Shown: positions 24,808 through 33,027, numbered from the stretch's first letter. The stretch: DNA of 43,495 bases from JBFELU01 sp041572755 (GCA_041572755.1 JBFFRY010000022.1:1-43495); one strand, 5' to 3'. The notes: generated by a model not told the origin, from the letters alone. Program-made: numbers and translations.

Positions 24808-24837
24808 TAGGGGGCGGGTCCGAAGACCCGCCCCCTA
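24808..24837 (-). terminator. Strong UUCG-loop terminator
   Basis: Perfect 13-bp stem TAGGGGGCGGGTC/GACCCGCCCCCTA; read on the minus strand the loop is TTCG. It lies 24 nt beyond the stop of the minus-strand gene 24862-25095, in the right place to terminate it. Could also act on plus-strand transcripts from the BMC gene side. Confidence 0.75.
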
Positions 24838-24861
24838 CGAATCGCCTCTCGGTCAGATGGG

Positions 24862-25095
24862 TTATTGGGTCAAAGTCGGGGCAACCGTTGGAACCCCCGC
24901 GATCCGGGTGCCCAGGGCCACAATCGAGCGCCCCAGCGCCTGCCGACCTCGCTGCAGGATGGTCGGGCCTGCTGCCCTAGAGGCCCGTCGTGTCCGGGAT
25001 GCTTCAGCGGCTCGTCGGTGTTGGACCGCTTCACTGAGAAGTAGCTGATGACGCTCTTTGGCCAGTTCCGATAGGACAATCGGGTGGTACTGCAT
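24862..25095 (-). CDS. Small basic protein, unrecognised
   Basis: 77 residues from the ATG at 25095. MQYHPIVLSELAKERHQLLL then SEAVQHRRAAEASRTRRASR: an amphipathic N-terminal helix, a strongly basic central stretch, and a C-terminus ending GTRIAGVPTVAPTLTQ. Small actinobacterial proteins of this kind (opening with an H-P-x-hydrophobic-x-E helix followed by Arg/Ala) are common but unassigned. A purine-rich stretch (GAGGGGACAGAGA) precedes the start. Downstream is a strong UUCG hairpin, and upstream is a 21-bp inverted repeat. It may be read from its own promoter or as the last gene after the LuxR regulator on the same strand. Confidence 0.6.
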   Translation of the reverse strand: MQYHPIVLSELAKERHQLLLSEAVQHRRAAEASRTRRASRAAGPTILQRGRQALGRSIVALGTRIAGVPTVAPTLTQ

Positions 25096-25222
25096 GATCT
25101 CTGTCCCCTCATCTCTTCCTTGCCGTGGGTTTGGGGATGTGACTCCCCGTTTACCGGTGCCTTGCCACCTCGCTGGCTTGCTGGTCGACTGGGGTGAAGG
25201 TATCTGGACCTGCATGTCCCGT

Positions 25223-25243
25223 CATGAGTGTCCGCCACTCATG
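25223..25243. promoter_or_regulatory. 21-bp inverted repeat between the LuxR gene and the small basic-protein gene
   Basis: CATGAGTG-TCCGC-CACTCATG, 8-bp perfect arms. It lies 34 nt after the LuxR stop and about 130 nt before the start at 25095 (both minus strand). Could be an operator for the small gene or a weak terminator hairpin for the regulator; the AT-balanced arms favour an operator. Confidence 0.4.
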
Positions 25244-25276
25244 TCTGATGCGCCGAACACTCAGCTTTGAGATCGG

Positions 25277-27838
25277 TCAGGTGGTGAGGATGCCCGATTC
25301 GCGGGCCGCGTCGACTGCGGCGTCCCGGTTCTTCGCATCAAGCTTTATCAGGATCGCAGCGACATGGTTCTCCACGGTGCGATATGAGACGAAGAGCCGA
25401 TCGGCGATCTCGGAGTTGGAGAGGCCTTCACCAAGGAGTTGGAGGACTTCTGACTGACGGGCGGTCAGGCCGGCTGCGTGATCCCTGGTCGATCGGCCCC
25501 TCCCACGGGGCACGGTGAATCCCTTGTCTCTCATTGCTCTTCTGAGCTTCGCCGCAACCACGGTGGCGCCGAGTGTCTCAAAAACCTCGAGCGCTTCGAG
25601 TTGAGCGGCGTGACCTCCGTGCGCGAGCGCCAAAGCCCTTTCGTATGGGACACCCTTTCTCTTCCAGATCTCTGCAGCTTCGCCAGAGTGTCCCTCCATC
25701 ACGAGGCGATACGGCTCGGCGATTCCCTTTGGGGCCTGGGAAACCTCATCCAACTTCCACAACCAGAAGGCGATAGAACCGGGTGAGTATCGAAAGCCCT
25801 TGGCGAGTTCCGCTCGCATAACTCCCTTGAGTGCTTCGACTGGGATGTCGGCATGCCCGGAGATCCAGGCATACTCGGCAAGGGCTGCTGCAGCCGGGGC
25901 CAAGCGTTGGTTCTCATCAGCGACGACTGCCATTTCCCATGCTTCCATCAAAGTCGACAGAGCAGTGTCACGACCTCGTCTCGCGGCGATCGCCCCCAGG
26001 ATCGGAAGGGCGACCATCCGACTGAGGGCCATCCGGTCAATCACGTCTGTTGCCAGGTCTTGCGCTCTGGTCCAGTCACCCTCGAGTTCGAGGACTCGGG
26101 CATGCATGGCTACGGCATAGGCCTCCAACGTTGGAAGTTCATGCCGGACGGCAGAGGCAATGGACCGTTCGATGTACTCGTGTGCGGTGGGTAGATCTCG
26201 GAACTCGGCGGCCGCCCATGCGTGGTTGAAAAGGGCGCGGCTTTCCTCATACCACTGGCCTGCCGTCTCCGCTCTTCTCCAGGCTTCATCGAGACTGGCA
26301 CGCCCCTCGGGGTAATTGGCGATGTTCGCGACGATTCCGCGGTGATTCAGTGAACGGATGAGTATCCGCTCATCGATATCAGGTCCGCCGGCCTCCAACG
26401 TTCGTTCGACGAGTTCGGGGACGGCGAAGACATTGCCGGCCATGGTCTGCAGGTAGGCGTTGGCCTCAAGCGCTCTGGCGAGATCGGCTCCGTGCGGTCT
26501 CGCACCCAGGACATCCACGGCCCGGCGGGCGCGCTCCTCGGCCTCTCCTCTCTGTCCGGCGTTCTCGTAGTAATGAGCAGCCTGAGCCAGGGCCCCTGAC
26601 TCCCCACTCCTATCGCCGATGCGCCGGTAGTGGTCGACAGCAGCTTCGGCCAAAGCGATGGCACCATCGACATTGTCGACGAGAAGTTCCTCGCGAGCCC
26701 ACTCGCCCAATATCAGGCCTCGAGCTTCAGGCTCCAACCGGTCGAGATGTGGCCTCAGTTCCCGGAAGTCTTCGACCGCCTGGACGTGGCTCCCAACGGC
26801 TGCCGCATAGCGCGCCGACCGCGGGGCGAGGTCGATGAGCCGGTCAATATCCTTGGCCTGAACAGCGCAATGAACCAGGAGACACGGGTGGGTCTCCTCG
26901 GGAAGAGTATCGAGAACAAGGCGATGCTTGGCGAGACGCTCGCTTTCACTGAGAGTTGACTCGATCACTCGACGTATCAGGTCGTGACGGAAGGCGACCA
27001 ACCCGTCTTCGGTATCCACCAATCCGCGACGCTCGCACTCATCGAGGTGACTCCCGTCGGCTGTGGTCAGTGCCACGGCATCTGATCTCTGAATCGGCTC
27101 GGGGATGACCGACAGCGCCTTCAGCACCTCGAGGGCTCCCTTCGACAGCTTTCGGGCCCGGGCCATGACCGAGTCTTCGAGAGATGACATGACTCCCGCA
27201 TCCTCTCCGTCCGCCATCTCGGTGATCAGGAGAGGATTGCCGTTGGTCGCGGCCATGACCTCCCCCGCATTGAGACCGGATTCCGAGAGCATTGAGGTCA
27301 CCGCCGCGAGCGAGAGCCCGCCCAAATGGATTCGCACCACGCATCCGACCGGCAGATCACCCATGACTCCGCGTAGGGGGTGGTCATAGTCGACCTCTCC
27401 GTCACGGTACGTGAGCAGGAGTAGACCGTTCAACGTCGAGATCCGACGACCGAGATACTTGATGATGTCGAGGGTTGCTTCGTCCGCCCAGTGCACATCC
27501 TCGATGATGATGATGGTCGGACGTAGAGATCTTGAAAGGAGATGCAGGACGACCTCCAGCAGGGCCGGTCGGTCGCCCTCCATCAGAGGCTCCTTGATTG
27601 ACTCTTCAACACGAGCCATGTCCCAGAAAGGGCCCAGGGCCTGCGGGATCAGCAGATCGTCACACGTACCCGTGAGCACATGAGCCTGTTCTGCAACTGC
27701 GGCTGCGAGCGCTCTGACCAGGGAACTCTTACCGATCCCAGCCTCTCCTCGCACCAAGACCAGGCGACCGCCGGACGAGTCGAGATCGTCTAGGAGTTGC
27801 TTCAGCCGCGACAGTTCCGTGTCGCGCTCGAGGAACAT
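25277..27838 (-). CDS. LuxR-family (LAL-type) transcriptional regulator with AAA ATPase
   Basis: 853 residues. The N-terminal ATPase has P-loop VRGEAGIGKSSLVRAL near residues 27-42, Walker B TIIIIEDVHWADEATLDI near 107-124 and the downstream LLLLTYRDGEVDYDHPLRGV near 138-157. A long helical middle (about 330-770) follows, TPR/MalT-like. The C-terminus is a LuxR helix-turn-helix: LTARQSEVLQLLGEGLSNSE followed by IADRLFVSYRTVENHVAAIL. This is the large ATP-binding LuxR (LAL) architecture, which activates target promoters on an unknown signal. Start taken at ATG 27838; an adjacent in-frame TTG at 27841 is possible. The upstream side holds repeat R2 and, divergently arranged further on, a SARP-type regulator gene. 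Confidence 0.9.
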   Translation of the reverse strand: MFLERDTELSRLKQLLDDLDSSGGRLVLVRGEAGIGKSSLVRALAAAVAEQAHVLTGTCDDLLIPQALGPFWDMARVEESIKEPLMEGDRPALLEVVLHLLSRSLRPTIIIIEDVHWADEATLDIIKYLGRRISTLNGLLLLTYRDGEVDYDHPLRGVMGDLPVGCVVRIHLGGLSLAAVTSMLSESGLNAGEVMAATNGNPLLITEMADGEDAGVMSSLEDSVMARARKLSKGALEVLKALSVIPEPIQRSDAVALTTADGSHLDECERRGLVDTEDGLVAFRHDLIRRVIESTLSESERLAKHRLVLDTLPEETHPCLLVHCAVQAKDIDRLIDLAPRSARYAAAVGSHVQAVEDFRELRPHLDRLEPEARGLILGEWAREELLVDNVDGAIALAEAAVDHYRRIGDRSGESGALAQAAHYYENAGQRGEAEERARRAVDVLGARPHGADLARALEANAYLQTMAGNVFAVPELVERTLEAGGPDIDERILIRSLNHRGIVANIANYPEGRASLDEAWRRAETAGQWYEESRALFNHAWAAAEFRDLPTAHEYIERSIASAVRHELPTLEAYAVAMHARVLELEGDWTRAQDLATDVIDRMALSRMVALPILGAIAARRGRDTALSTLMEAWEMAVVADENQRLAPAAAALAEYAWISGHADIPVEALKGVMRAELAKGFRYSPGSIAFWLWKLDEVSQAPKGIAEPYRLVMEGHSGEAAEIWKRKGVPYERALALAHGGHAAQLEALEVFETLGATVVAAKLRRAMRDKGFTVPRGRGRSTRDHAAGLTARQSEVLQLLGEGLSNSEIADRLFVSYRTVENHVAAILIKLDAKNRDAAVDAARESGILTT

Positions 27839-27900
27839 CAAGCCATCATGACAGGGACGACCCAGTTATGCGTTGACGGTAAGCACTCTGGCGAACGACT

Positions 27901-27975
27901 GGTGTCGGAGGGCCTTGGATTGATCAGTCGGACCCCTTCTTGAGATTGAAGGATTGGCCTGGGTCGGAGTCTTCG
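27901..27975 (+). repeat. Dispersed intergenic repeat, copy R2
   Basis: Starts GGTGTCGGAGGGCCTT, preceded by T so that TGGTGTCGGAGGG matches the tRNA-Leu end exactly. Similarity to R4 continues leftward to about 27872 (TTGACGG-TAAGCACTC against TTGATTGGAAACACTC). Possible hairpins: CTTC/GAAG inside GACCC/GGGTC. Located 63 bp upstream of the LuxR start, on the opposite strand. Confidence 0.75.
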
Positions 27976-28025
27976 CGATGAAGGGCACCTTGGCGTCAAT
28001 GGGCGGATCCGATCACAGGACGCGG

Positions 28026-28057
28026 GAGAGGCCCCAGACCGGACCCCGGGGCCTCTC
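28026..28057 (-). terminator. Hairpin terminator of the small secreted-protein gene
   Basis: Perfect 10-bp stem GAGAGGCCCC/GGGGCCTCTC around a 12-nt loop, 52 nt beyond the stop of the minus-strand gene 28109-28480. Confidence 0.65.
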
Positions 28058-28108
28058 CGCTCTGGCCCTTGGCCAACCCGCTTCAGTGCCCTGGCCCTGA
28101 GGCGCGCC

Positions 28109-28480
28109 TCAGCCCCCGAACGGACGGTTGTCGAGCAGGTTCCACGAGAGGCCCCCATTCATGAAGGTGTATCGCATGACACACAGATACCCGTCGCGGT
28201 TCTTGTCGCAGAAGTCCCACGTGGCTTGGACGCCGTTCCGAAGGTCCTCAAGAGCGTCCGGATCGGTGATGCCCCTCAGATCGGCAATCTCATCGACAAA
28301 CCCGTCCATATCGGTCAGCAACCACGGATGGACGATGTCGTTGTCAGCTCCCGGTCGACACTCCAGGGTCCCAGCCCCGGCCGTGTCTTGGGAGTTCTCA
28401 CCGTGGGTCGCGACTGCCGCCGGCACCGAGAGCAGCAGCATCGCGGCTGCCAGAGCGAGAGTGGTGATCGTTCTCCTCAT
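28109..28480 (-). CDS. Small secreted protein, unknown family
   Basis: 123 residues. A clean Sec signal (MRRTITTLALAAAMLLLSVP) with an A-V-A cleavage site near residue 24 leaves a mature protein of about 100 residues. The mature part has three cysteines (LECRPG, DFCDKN, YLCVM) and an acidic loop FCDKNRDGYLCVM, where DKNRDGY resembles a single EF-hand calcium loop. No family recognised. The divergent SARP regulator starts 120 bp away, and a hairpin (28502-28519) lies in its 5' region. Possibly an exported calcium-binding factor controlled by the neighbouring regulators (inference). Confidence 0.65.
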   Translation of the reverse strand: MRRTITTLALAAAMLLLSVPAAVATHGENSQDTAGAGTLECRPGADNDIVHPWLLTDMDGFVDEIADLRGITDPDALEDLRNGVQATWDFCDKNRDGYLCVMRYTFMNGGLSWNLLDNRPFGG

Positions 28481-28501
28481 CTGTGTCCTTCCCTCCTGTG
28501 G

Positions 28502-28519
28502 AGAGGCCTCGCGGCCTCT
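28502..28519. promoter_or_regulatory. Hairpin in the divergent promoter region
   Basis: AGAGGCC-TCGC-GGCCTCT, 7-bp perfect stem, 21 nt upstream of the secreted-protein start and about 80 nt upstream of the SARP start. Could be a leader hairpin or an operator. Confidence 0.35.
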
Positions 28520-28600
28520 GTGTGTAAGGATCAGCAGAACACCTGAGCGTTTGACTCGGCGTTTGATGGATCAGGATTTCTTGAGAGGGTCGGATTCAGC

Positions 28601-30382
28601 ATGGAAATCAATCTCGTCGGGCAGCCGAGCGTCCACCATGTCGGGTCGGAGCCGTATCGACCCCGGAGCCGGAAGACGTGGGCCGTCCTTGGCTATCTGG
28701 TGCTGTCGGAGCGTCCCCCGTCCCGAAGTCATCTCAGTTCGCTGCTGTTCACCGAAGCGGACGATCCATTGCGGGCCTTGCGGTGGACCCTTACCGAACT
28801 GCGGAGAGTACTCGGGCCAACGAGCAAGCTCGGGGGGGACCCCATTGAGCTGGTGCTTCCACCGGACGTCACGGTCGATGTCCAGCTCATCAGAACCGGG
28901 AATTGGAAGGAAGCGATCGGGCTGCCGAGGCTCGGCGACGACCTGCTGGCAGGTCTCGAGAGTGTCGGCAGCCCAGAGTTTGAGTCGTGGCTTCTTGCCG
29001 AGCGTCGCTACGTCGCCTCGTCCACGGAAGACGTCCTCCACGAAGCGGTCCTGGGATTGCTGGCCCGGGGAGAACCCGACGAGGCGCTCCGATTGGCCGT
29101 CTCACTGGTCGGATTGAACCCATATCGGGAAAGCCATCAGGCCCTGCTAATCAGGGCGTATCTGACCCTGGGTGATGCGGTCGCTGCGGAACGCCAGTTC
29201 GAGGCATGTAGGGAGCTATTTGTCCGCGAGCTCGGTGTGGTTCCGGGCCCGGCGATTCGCGCCGTGATGCAGTCGGACCCGGTACTGCCCCCTCCAGGCG
29301 GTGACCTTGCCACATTCGACGCAATCATGGAGGCCGGTGTCGCCGCGACGTCGGCGGGAGCTGCGGATGCGGGAGTGGGGTCGCTCCGCTCCGCTGTTGC
29401 CCTGGCCGACTCCCTCGGCGATTCCCGACGGAGTATCAACGCCCGACTGGCGCTCGCCAATGCTGTCTTCCGCTCCATTCGAGGAGACGACGAGGAAGGG
29501 GCAATGATCCTTCACGAGGCCGCGGAGATGGCCCAATTGGCCAACGAAGACGAGTTGTACGCGACGGCAAGAATCGAACTTGGCTACGTGGACATGCTTG
29601 CCGCCCGATATGACCGCGCAGAGCAATGGCTGAGCCTTGAGGGCCTGGCTCCGGGTGATGAAGTAAACCTGGCCAGGGCCTTCAGCTATCTCGGCTGCAT
29701 GCGGAGTGACCGAGCGGAGTATGGCGAGGCTGAGGAGCTGTTTGACCGTGCCATCGGACACTCCCAGGCCGCAGGCAACAACCCCCTCGAGGCTTATGCG
29801 ACCTCACTCGCAGGGCGCATGCACTTCCTTCGCGGAGACCTCGAATCAGCGACCGGCTTGCTGGAGAGGGCGATTGAACTCCATGATTGGTTCGCATTCG
29901 TTCCGTGGCCACAGACCTTCCTGGGGGAGATCGCGTTGGACCGCGGAGACCACGAATTGGCGGAAAGACACCTCGAACAGGCTTTCGCTCGCGCAAGTCA
30001 GATCGGGGACCCATGCTGGGAAGGCGTGTCAGGGAGAGGCCTGGGTCTGTTGGCTGCGGCACGCGGTGACACATCTCGAGCCTTCGCCACGCTTGACGAC
30101 GCAGCGGACCGGTGTGAGCGGCGCTCCGACACCTATGTCTGGGCGAAGGCCTACATTCTCGATGCGCAGTGCACGCTCGGCCTAGCCCATTCGCACCAAA
30201 GCACCTCGACGTGGATCACGAAGTTCTATGACCTGGTCGCCCGAACCGGAATGCGCGAGTTTCTCGTCAAGGCCTTGATGCACCGCACCGCGTTCGGCAT
30301 GGAGGATATGAACCGGGCAGCAATCAACCTGGCCGAAGAGATCGACAACCCACGGTTGTTGACGGCAGTCAAGTCGATGTGA
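28601..30382 (+). CDS. SARP/BTAD-type transcriptional regulator with TPR region
   Basis: 593 residues. Residues 1-95 look like the winged-helix DNA-binding domain of SARP activators: EINLVGQPSVHHVG, then RKTWAVLGYLVLSERPPSRS and LRWTLTELRRVLG. The bacterial transcriptional activation domain is at about 96-230: FESWLLAERRYVASSTEDVL, LVGLNPYRESHQALLIRAYL, and FVRELGVVPGPAIRAVM, the classic BTAD end. From 245 to the end are helical pairs typical of TPRs (ARIELGYVDMLAARYDRAEQ; AEYGEAEELFDRAIGHSQAA). SARPs usually activate local gene clusters, often secondary metabolism. GAGAGGG lies upstream of the ATG. It is divergent from the secreted protein and followed directly by repeat R3. Confidence 0.88.
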   Translation: MEINLVGQPSVHHVGSEPYRPRSRKTWAVLGYLVLSERPPSRSHLSSLLFTEADDPLRALRWTLTELRRVLGPTSKLGGDPIELVLPPDVTVDVQLIRTGNWKEAIGLPRLGDDLLAGLESVGSPEFESWLLAERRYVASSTEDVLHEAVLGLLARGEPDEALRLAVSLVGLNPYRESHQALLIRAYLTLGDAVAAERQFEACRELFVRELGVVPGPAIRAVMQSDPVLPPPGGDLATFDAIMEAGVAATSAGAADAGVGSLRSAVALADSLGDSRRSINARLALANAVFRSIRGDDEEGAMILHEAAEMAQLANEDELYATARIELGYVDMLAARYDRAEQWLSLEGLAPGDEVNLARAFSYLGCMRSDRAEYGEAEELFDRAIGHSQAAGNNPLEAYATSLAGRMHFLRGDLESATGLLERAIELHDWFAFVPWPQTFLGEIALDRGDHELAERHLEQAFARASQIGDPCWEGVSGRGLGLLAAARGDTSRAFATLDDAADRCERRSDTYVWAKAYILDAQCTLGLAHSHQSTSTWITKFYDLVARTGMREFLVKALMHRTAFGMEDMNRAAINLAEEIDNPRLLTAVKSM

Positions 30383-30405
30383 CTGACCCTTCTCATTGGG
30401 TCGCC

Positions 30406-30480
30406 GGTGTCGGGGGCCTTCGGTTCTTGACTCGGACCCGTTATGGCGATTGAGGGATTAGCCCGAATCGAGTCCCTGAT
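30406..30480 (+). repeat. Dispersed intergenic repeat, copy R3
   Basis: GGTGTCGGGGGCCTT with one base deleted relative to the other copies, then aligned over about 75 bp including the GGCGATTGAGG core shared with R4. Begins 24 bp after the SARP stop. Confidence 0.65.
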
Positions 30481-30603
30481 GTCTGAGCCGAAGTGCTCGA
30501 CAGAGAGGTCGGACGTCTCGAGGGGTCGGTGCCCTCCGATGAGGCCGCCGCCCCGGGGCCACGCTCGAGTGCGGTGGCGGGGCTCGGTAGCATCCCCAAT
30601 GGG

Positions 30604-30978
30604 GTGAGTGATTTCCTCTTCTTCACCGCGGTATCGGGGCTGCTCCTTCACGAGATGGACGCCATCGACAAGAAGGAGTGGCGGCTGCTGTTCGTGCTGA
30701 GGCGCCTTCCCGATGAAGGCGCCTTGCCGTGGTTCGTCCTGCTGCACCTGCCCCTGTTCGTCGCTCTCCTGGCACTCGTCGCCGCAGCACCCTCAACAGC
30801 GATCCGCTGGGTGGAGGCAGCCGTCGACACGTTCCTCATCGTGCACGCCGGCCTTCATGAACGACTCAGCGCCAGGGGCGAATACTCCTTCGCCAATTCG
30901 TTCTCGCGGTGGTTGATCTGGGGAGCCGCCGGGTTCGGTGCAGCCCACCTCGTGACCCTGCTGATCGACGCTGGGTGA
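30604..30978 (+). CDS. Small membrane protein (DUF6713-like)
   Basis: 124 residues from the GTG at 30604. MSDFLFFTAVSGLLLHEMDA then KEWRLLFVLRRLPDEGALPW and FVLLHLPLFVALLALVAAAP: three or four membrane helices with a conserved HExDA-x(4)-EWRL stretch near residue 16. This pattern recalls the small membrane family DUF6713, of unknown function. The frame is open upstream to 30493, but that part has shadow-like composition and sits next to repeat R3. No strong ribosome site. C-terminal helix WLIWGAAGFGAAHLVTLLID. Directly followed by the duplicated segment at 30989. Confidence 0.65.
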   Translation: MSDFLFFTAVSGLLLHEMDAIDKKEWRLLFVLRRLPDEGALPWFVLLHLPLFVALLALVAAAPSTAIRWVEAAVDTFLIVHAGLHERLSARGEYSFANSFSRWLIWGAAGFGAAHLVTLLIDAG

Positions 30979-30988
30979 GCGGTGGTGA

Positions 30989-31205
30989 CTCCGACGGCTG
31001 TCGGCCGCGAGTGCTTCCCGGTTTCGTCGGCCCGGGCTGTCGGCTCGAGTTCGAAGCTCACCCCTGCGTGAGTGGCGAGGGGGGCCAACAGAGGATCCAC
31101 AGCGGAGGCTCAGTGGCGCATCGTGGCGGTCGCGATTGCCGTCACGGTGCTGGTGGCAGGCGGCTGGTGATGATGGCCACCGCTTGGGCGAGTATTGGGC
31201 CGAAG
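30989..31205. repeat. 217-bp near-identical duplication, copy 1 (serine hydrolase 3' remnant)
   Basis: Matches 33109-33326 with about five differences including one 1-base indel. On the minus strand its right end still encodes the last 20 codons of the serine hydrolase (FGPILAQAVAIITSRLPPAP, stop kept), and homology stops exactly there. The rest is the hydrolase's downstream region. So this is the left-over 3' end of a second copy of the 33263-34477 gene. Beyond it, to 31369, I see no supported gene, although short plus frames (EKAKDSVEHLDEGDR; ELLRRIGESLNRRD) read protein-like. Confidence 0.85.
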
Positions 31206-31369
31206 ATCGACACCGGAGCCGAGAAGGCGAAGGACTCCGTCGAGCACCTCGACGAAGGGGACCGATAGCCGTGCCGTCCGCCCCTGTTGCCGGGGAATCA
31301 CTCGGAGCTGCTTCGCCGGATTGGTGAGTCGCTGAACCGGCGCGACCCCGCTGACCCCGGGCGCGCCCC

Positions 31370-31708
31370 CTAGGAACGCGGACGGTCCTCGGACAACAAC
31401 GTCCGTGCCTTGCGGAGGTAGGCCAAGCCCGCCACCCGGCGCATATGAGAGGGGGTGCGCTTGAAGGCGCTGGCCAGCTCTTCATAGTCAACGCCTCTGC
31501 CGATGAGCCGCAAAACCCTTCGTTCCAGTGGTCGGAGGTCGTCGACAGAACGGTCCCCCTGCGGCCGCGGCAAACGGGTGTAGTCGATGATTCGCTCGAC
31601 GTGAGCGGGGCTTCGGCCGAAACGGCGGGCGATTTCCTCGTTGTCGAGTCCTTCTTCTCGGCGCCGGAGGATGGCGCGCTCGAGTGGGCGAAGGTTCGGT
31701 TGAATCAA
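31370..31708 (-). CDS. Small protein with two tandem helix-turn-helix units
   Basis: 112 residues from a TTG at 31708 with GGGAGG 6 nt upstream. Two copies of the same unit are seen. The first is LRPLERAILRRREEGLDNEE followed by IARRFGRSPAHVERIIDYTR. The second is LRPLERRVLRLIGRGVDYEE followed by LASAFKRTPSHMRRVAGLAY. Each looks like a sigma-70 region 4/LuxR-type helix-turn-helix (L-x-x-LE-x-x-I/V-L... followed by IA-x-x-F/A...P-x-x-V/M-x-R). The two are joined by an RPQGDRS linker. No partner domain. Likely a DNA-binding protein that contacts two half sites as a monomer, or an anti-sigma/sigma-like accessory. I know no named family with this layout. Confidence 0.7.
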   Translation of the reverse strand: MIQPNLRPLERAILRRREEGLDNEEIARRFGRSPAHVERIIDYTRLPRPQGDRSVDDLRPLERRVLRLIGRGVDYEELASAFKRTPSHMRRVAGLAYLRKARTLLSEDRPRS

Positions 31709-31903
31709 TTGTCACCTCCCGGTATTGACCGTACCCACCTCTTGCGTCCACGCACGTTCAGCTGTGCTTGGATCACCGCTCCTTCCCGGCGGCGTCAGTT
31801 TCCCGGCGGTGGCGATGCCTTGGGGGGATGCCGGTCCCCGGTCAGCCTACAGCCGGGACGCCGGAGCCTGGGTACTCCCTGCCACGCTAACAACGGAGGA
31901 GGA

Positions 31904-32047
31904 ATGTCGAACGGCTCTCCCTTGCTCCGATCGGGTGAGCGATTGTCAGGGTTGGAGGTACTCCTCGCCCAGTCGACGGTGGAGGAGCACGCCTTCTTCG
32001 GTTCTTACCTGCCGATCGCAGTCTCTGCTCTTCTCCGCGTGCGGTGA
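31904..32047 (+). CDS. Short ORF with a very strong ribosome site
   Basis: 47 residues: MSNGSPLLRSGERLSGLEVL then LAQSTVEEHAFFGSYLPIAV and SALLRVR. The ATG is preceded by GGAGGAGGA, the best Shine-Dalgarno match in the neighbourhood. The product has an amphipathic helix and a hydrophobic end. It could be a real small protein or the 5' piece of a truncated gene; the sequence after the stop shows no continuation I can recognise. The ~150 bp upstream contain GC-rich complementary stretches (GTCCCCGG with CCGGGAC). Confidence 0.4.
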   Translation: MSNGSPLLRSGERLSGLEVLLAQSTVEEHAFFGSYLPIAVSALLRVR

Positions 32048-32463
32048 CGGTGACACCTCTGACACCGACGCCGCCACCGCCTTATGACAAGACCCTCCAA
32101 CCCCATGAGGCCATCCAAACTCACCCCCGAACGGCGCCCACGGTTGCTCCAGCTCCGAGGATTATGACTCGGCGACCTGGAGAGAAGGGGGCACGTCCGC
32201 ATCGTAGGGCTCCTGCTCGCTCGGTTCGTGGCATCACGACCCTCATTTCTGGAGGCACGGAGCGCTGGCGGCAAGCGGAACCGTTTGCGAGAGCGATCGG
32301 GTACCTACGCGGCTCTCTGACCAGGGACTTCGAGGTGTGAAGGCCGTCCTATCAGGCCCACCAAGGAAACGCCTGGTCATCAGGCGTCTTGGCTGTTGAA
32401 GGGGCCGCGACGACACCGGTAGGTTGGGTGGTGTCGCAGGAGGGGTGTGCTTGGGGAGGCCGT
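32048..32463. other. 416-bp intergenic region with a terminator-like hairpin
   Basis: Contains ACGCCTG-GTCAT-CAGGCGT (32369-32387) followed by CTT, a plausible plus-strand terminator for the short ORF unit. A plus frame ending at 32340 (GTERWRQAEPFARAIGYLRG near its end) reads slightly protein-like but has no start signal, so it is not called. GGGGAGG at the right end belongs to the collagen-like gene. Confidence 0.45.
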
Positions 32464-33027
32464 ATGCGGCGTTATGTTGTTCTCCTGATAGTCGTGGCGT
32501 TGGTGGCTGTCACGTCGATGACCACGTGGGTGGTGGCAGGTGCGGGCACGAAGGGCAAGATCTCCGGCTGTGTTGACGATCAGACGGGTGAGATCGATCG
32601 GATGCGGTTTGGAAGGACCCCGCAGGGCGGTGAGTGTGGCGAGGGAGAGACCGCATTCACCTGGAACGTAAGGGGCCGCAGGGGACCCACCGGACCGCAG
32701 GGACCACCGGGGCCGCAAGGACCGGCGGGTGTGGGGGCACCGGGTGTCAGCGGATGGGAGCGCGTGGAAGGCGTCTGCCAGGCCGTGGCAACGGCGAACG
32801 GCGCCACACTGCAGGCGATCTGTCCCGCAGGGAAGACCCTCTTGGCCGGCGGTGGCGCCTGGCACGCGACTTCGAGTTGCACGGCTGGCGGCTTGAACTC
32901 ACCTGATCTGACATTGTCGAACTCTTTCCCGTTCTCGAACACGGCATGGCGGGTCAGTGGTTGGAATGCCACGGCGGGAACTTCCTATCTCCAGCCGTTC
33001 GCCATCTGCGCCCACATCTCACCCTGA
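32464..33027 (+). CDS. Secreted or membrane-anchored collagen-like protein
   Basis: 187 residues from the ATG at 32464 with GGGGAGG 5 nt upstream. The N-terminal signal/anchor is MRRYVVLLIVVALVAVTSMT. A short domain with two cysteines follows (ISGCVDDQTGEIDRMRFG; GGECGEGE), the layout often seen before short collagen repeats in actinobacteria. Then come about eight Gly-x-y triplets (GPTGPQGPPGPQGPAG) at about 78-96. The C-terminal ~90 residues have four cysteines and a beta-rich pattern (KTLLAGGGAWHATSSCTAGG; YLQPFAICAHISP). Probably a surface or exported adhesin-like protein; function unknown. Its stop lies 82 bp from copy 2 of the duplicated segment. Confidence 0.8.
   Translation: MRRYVVLLIVVALVAVTSMTTWVVAGAGTKGKISGCVDDQTGEIDRMRFGRTPQGGECGEGETAFTWNVRGRRGPTGPQGPPGPQGPAGVGAPGVSGWERVEGVCQAVATANGATLQAICPAGKTLLAGGGAWHATSSCTAGGLNSPDLTLSNSFPFSNTAWRVSGWNATAGTSYLQPFAICAHISP

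Noticed and set aside
31780..31905. Possible riboswitch (cobalamin, c-di-GMP or ZTP type) before the short ORF
   Set aside because: Some phrases resemble these classes (GGAGCCTGGGTACTCC), but the conserved cores are missing or out of order. Kept only as an unnamed structured leader.
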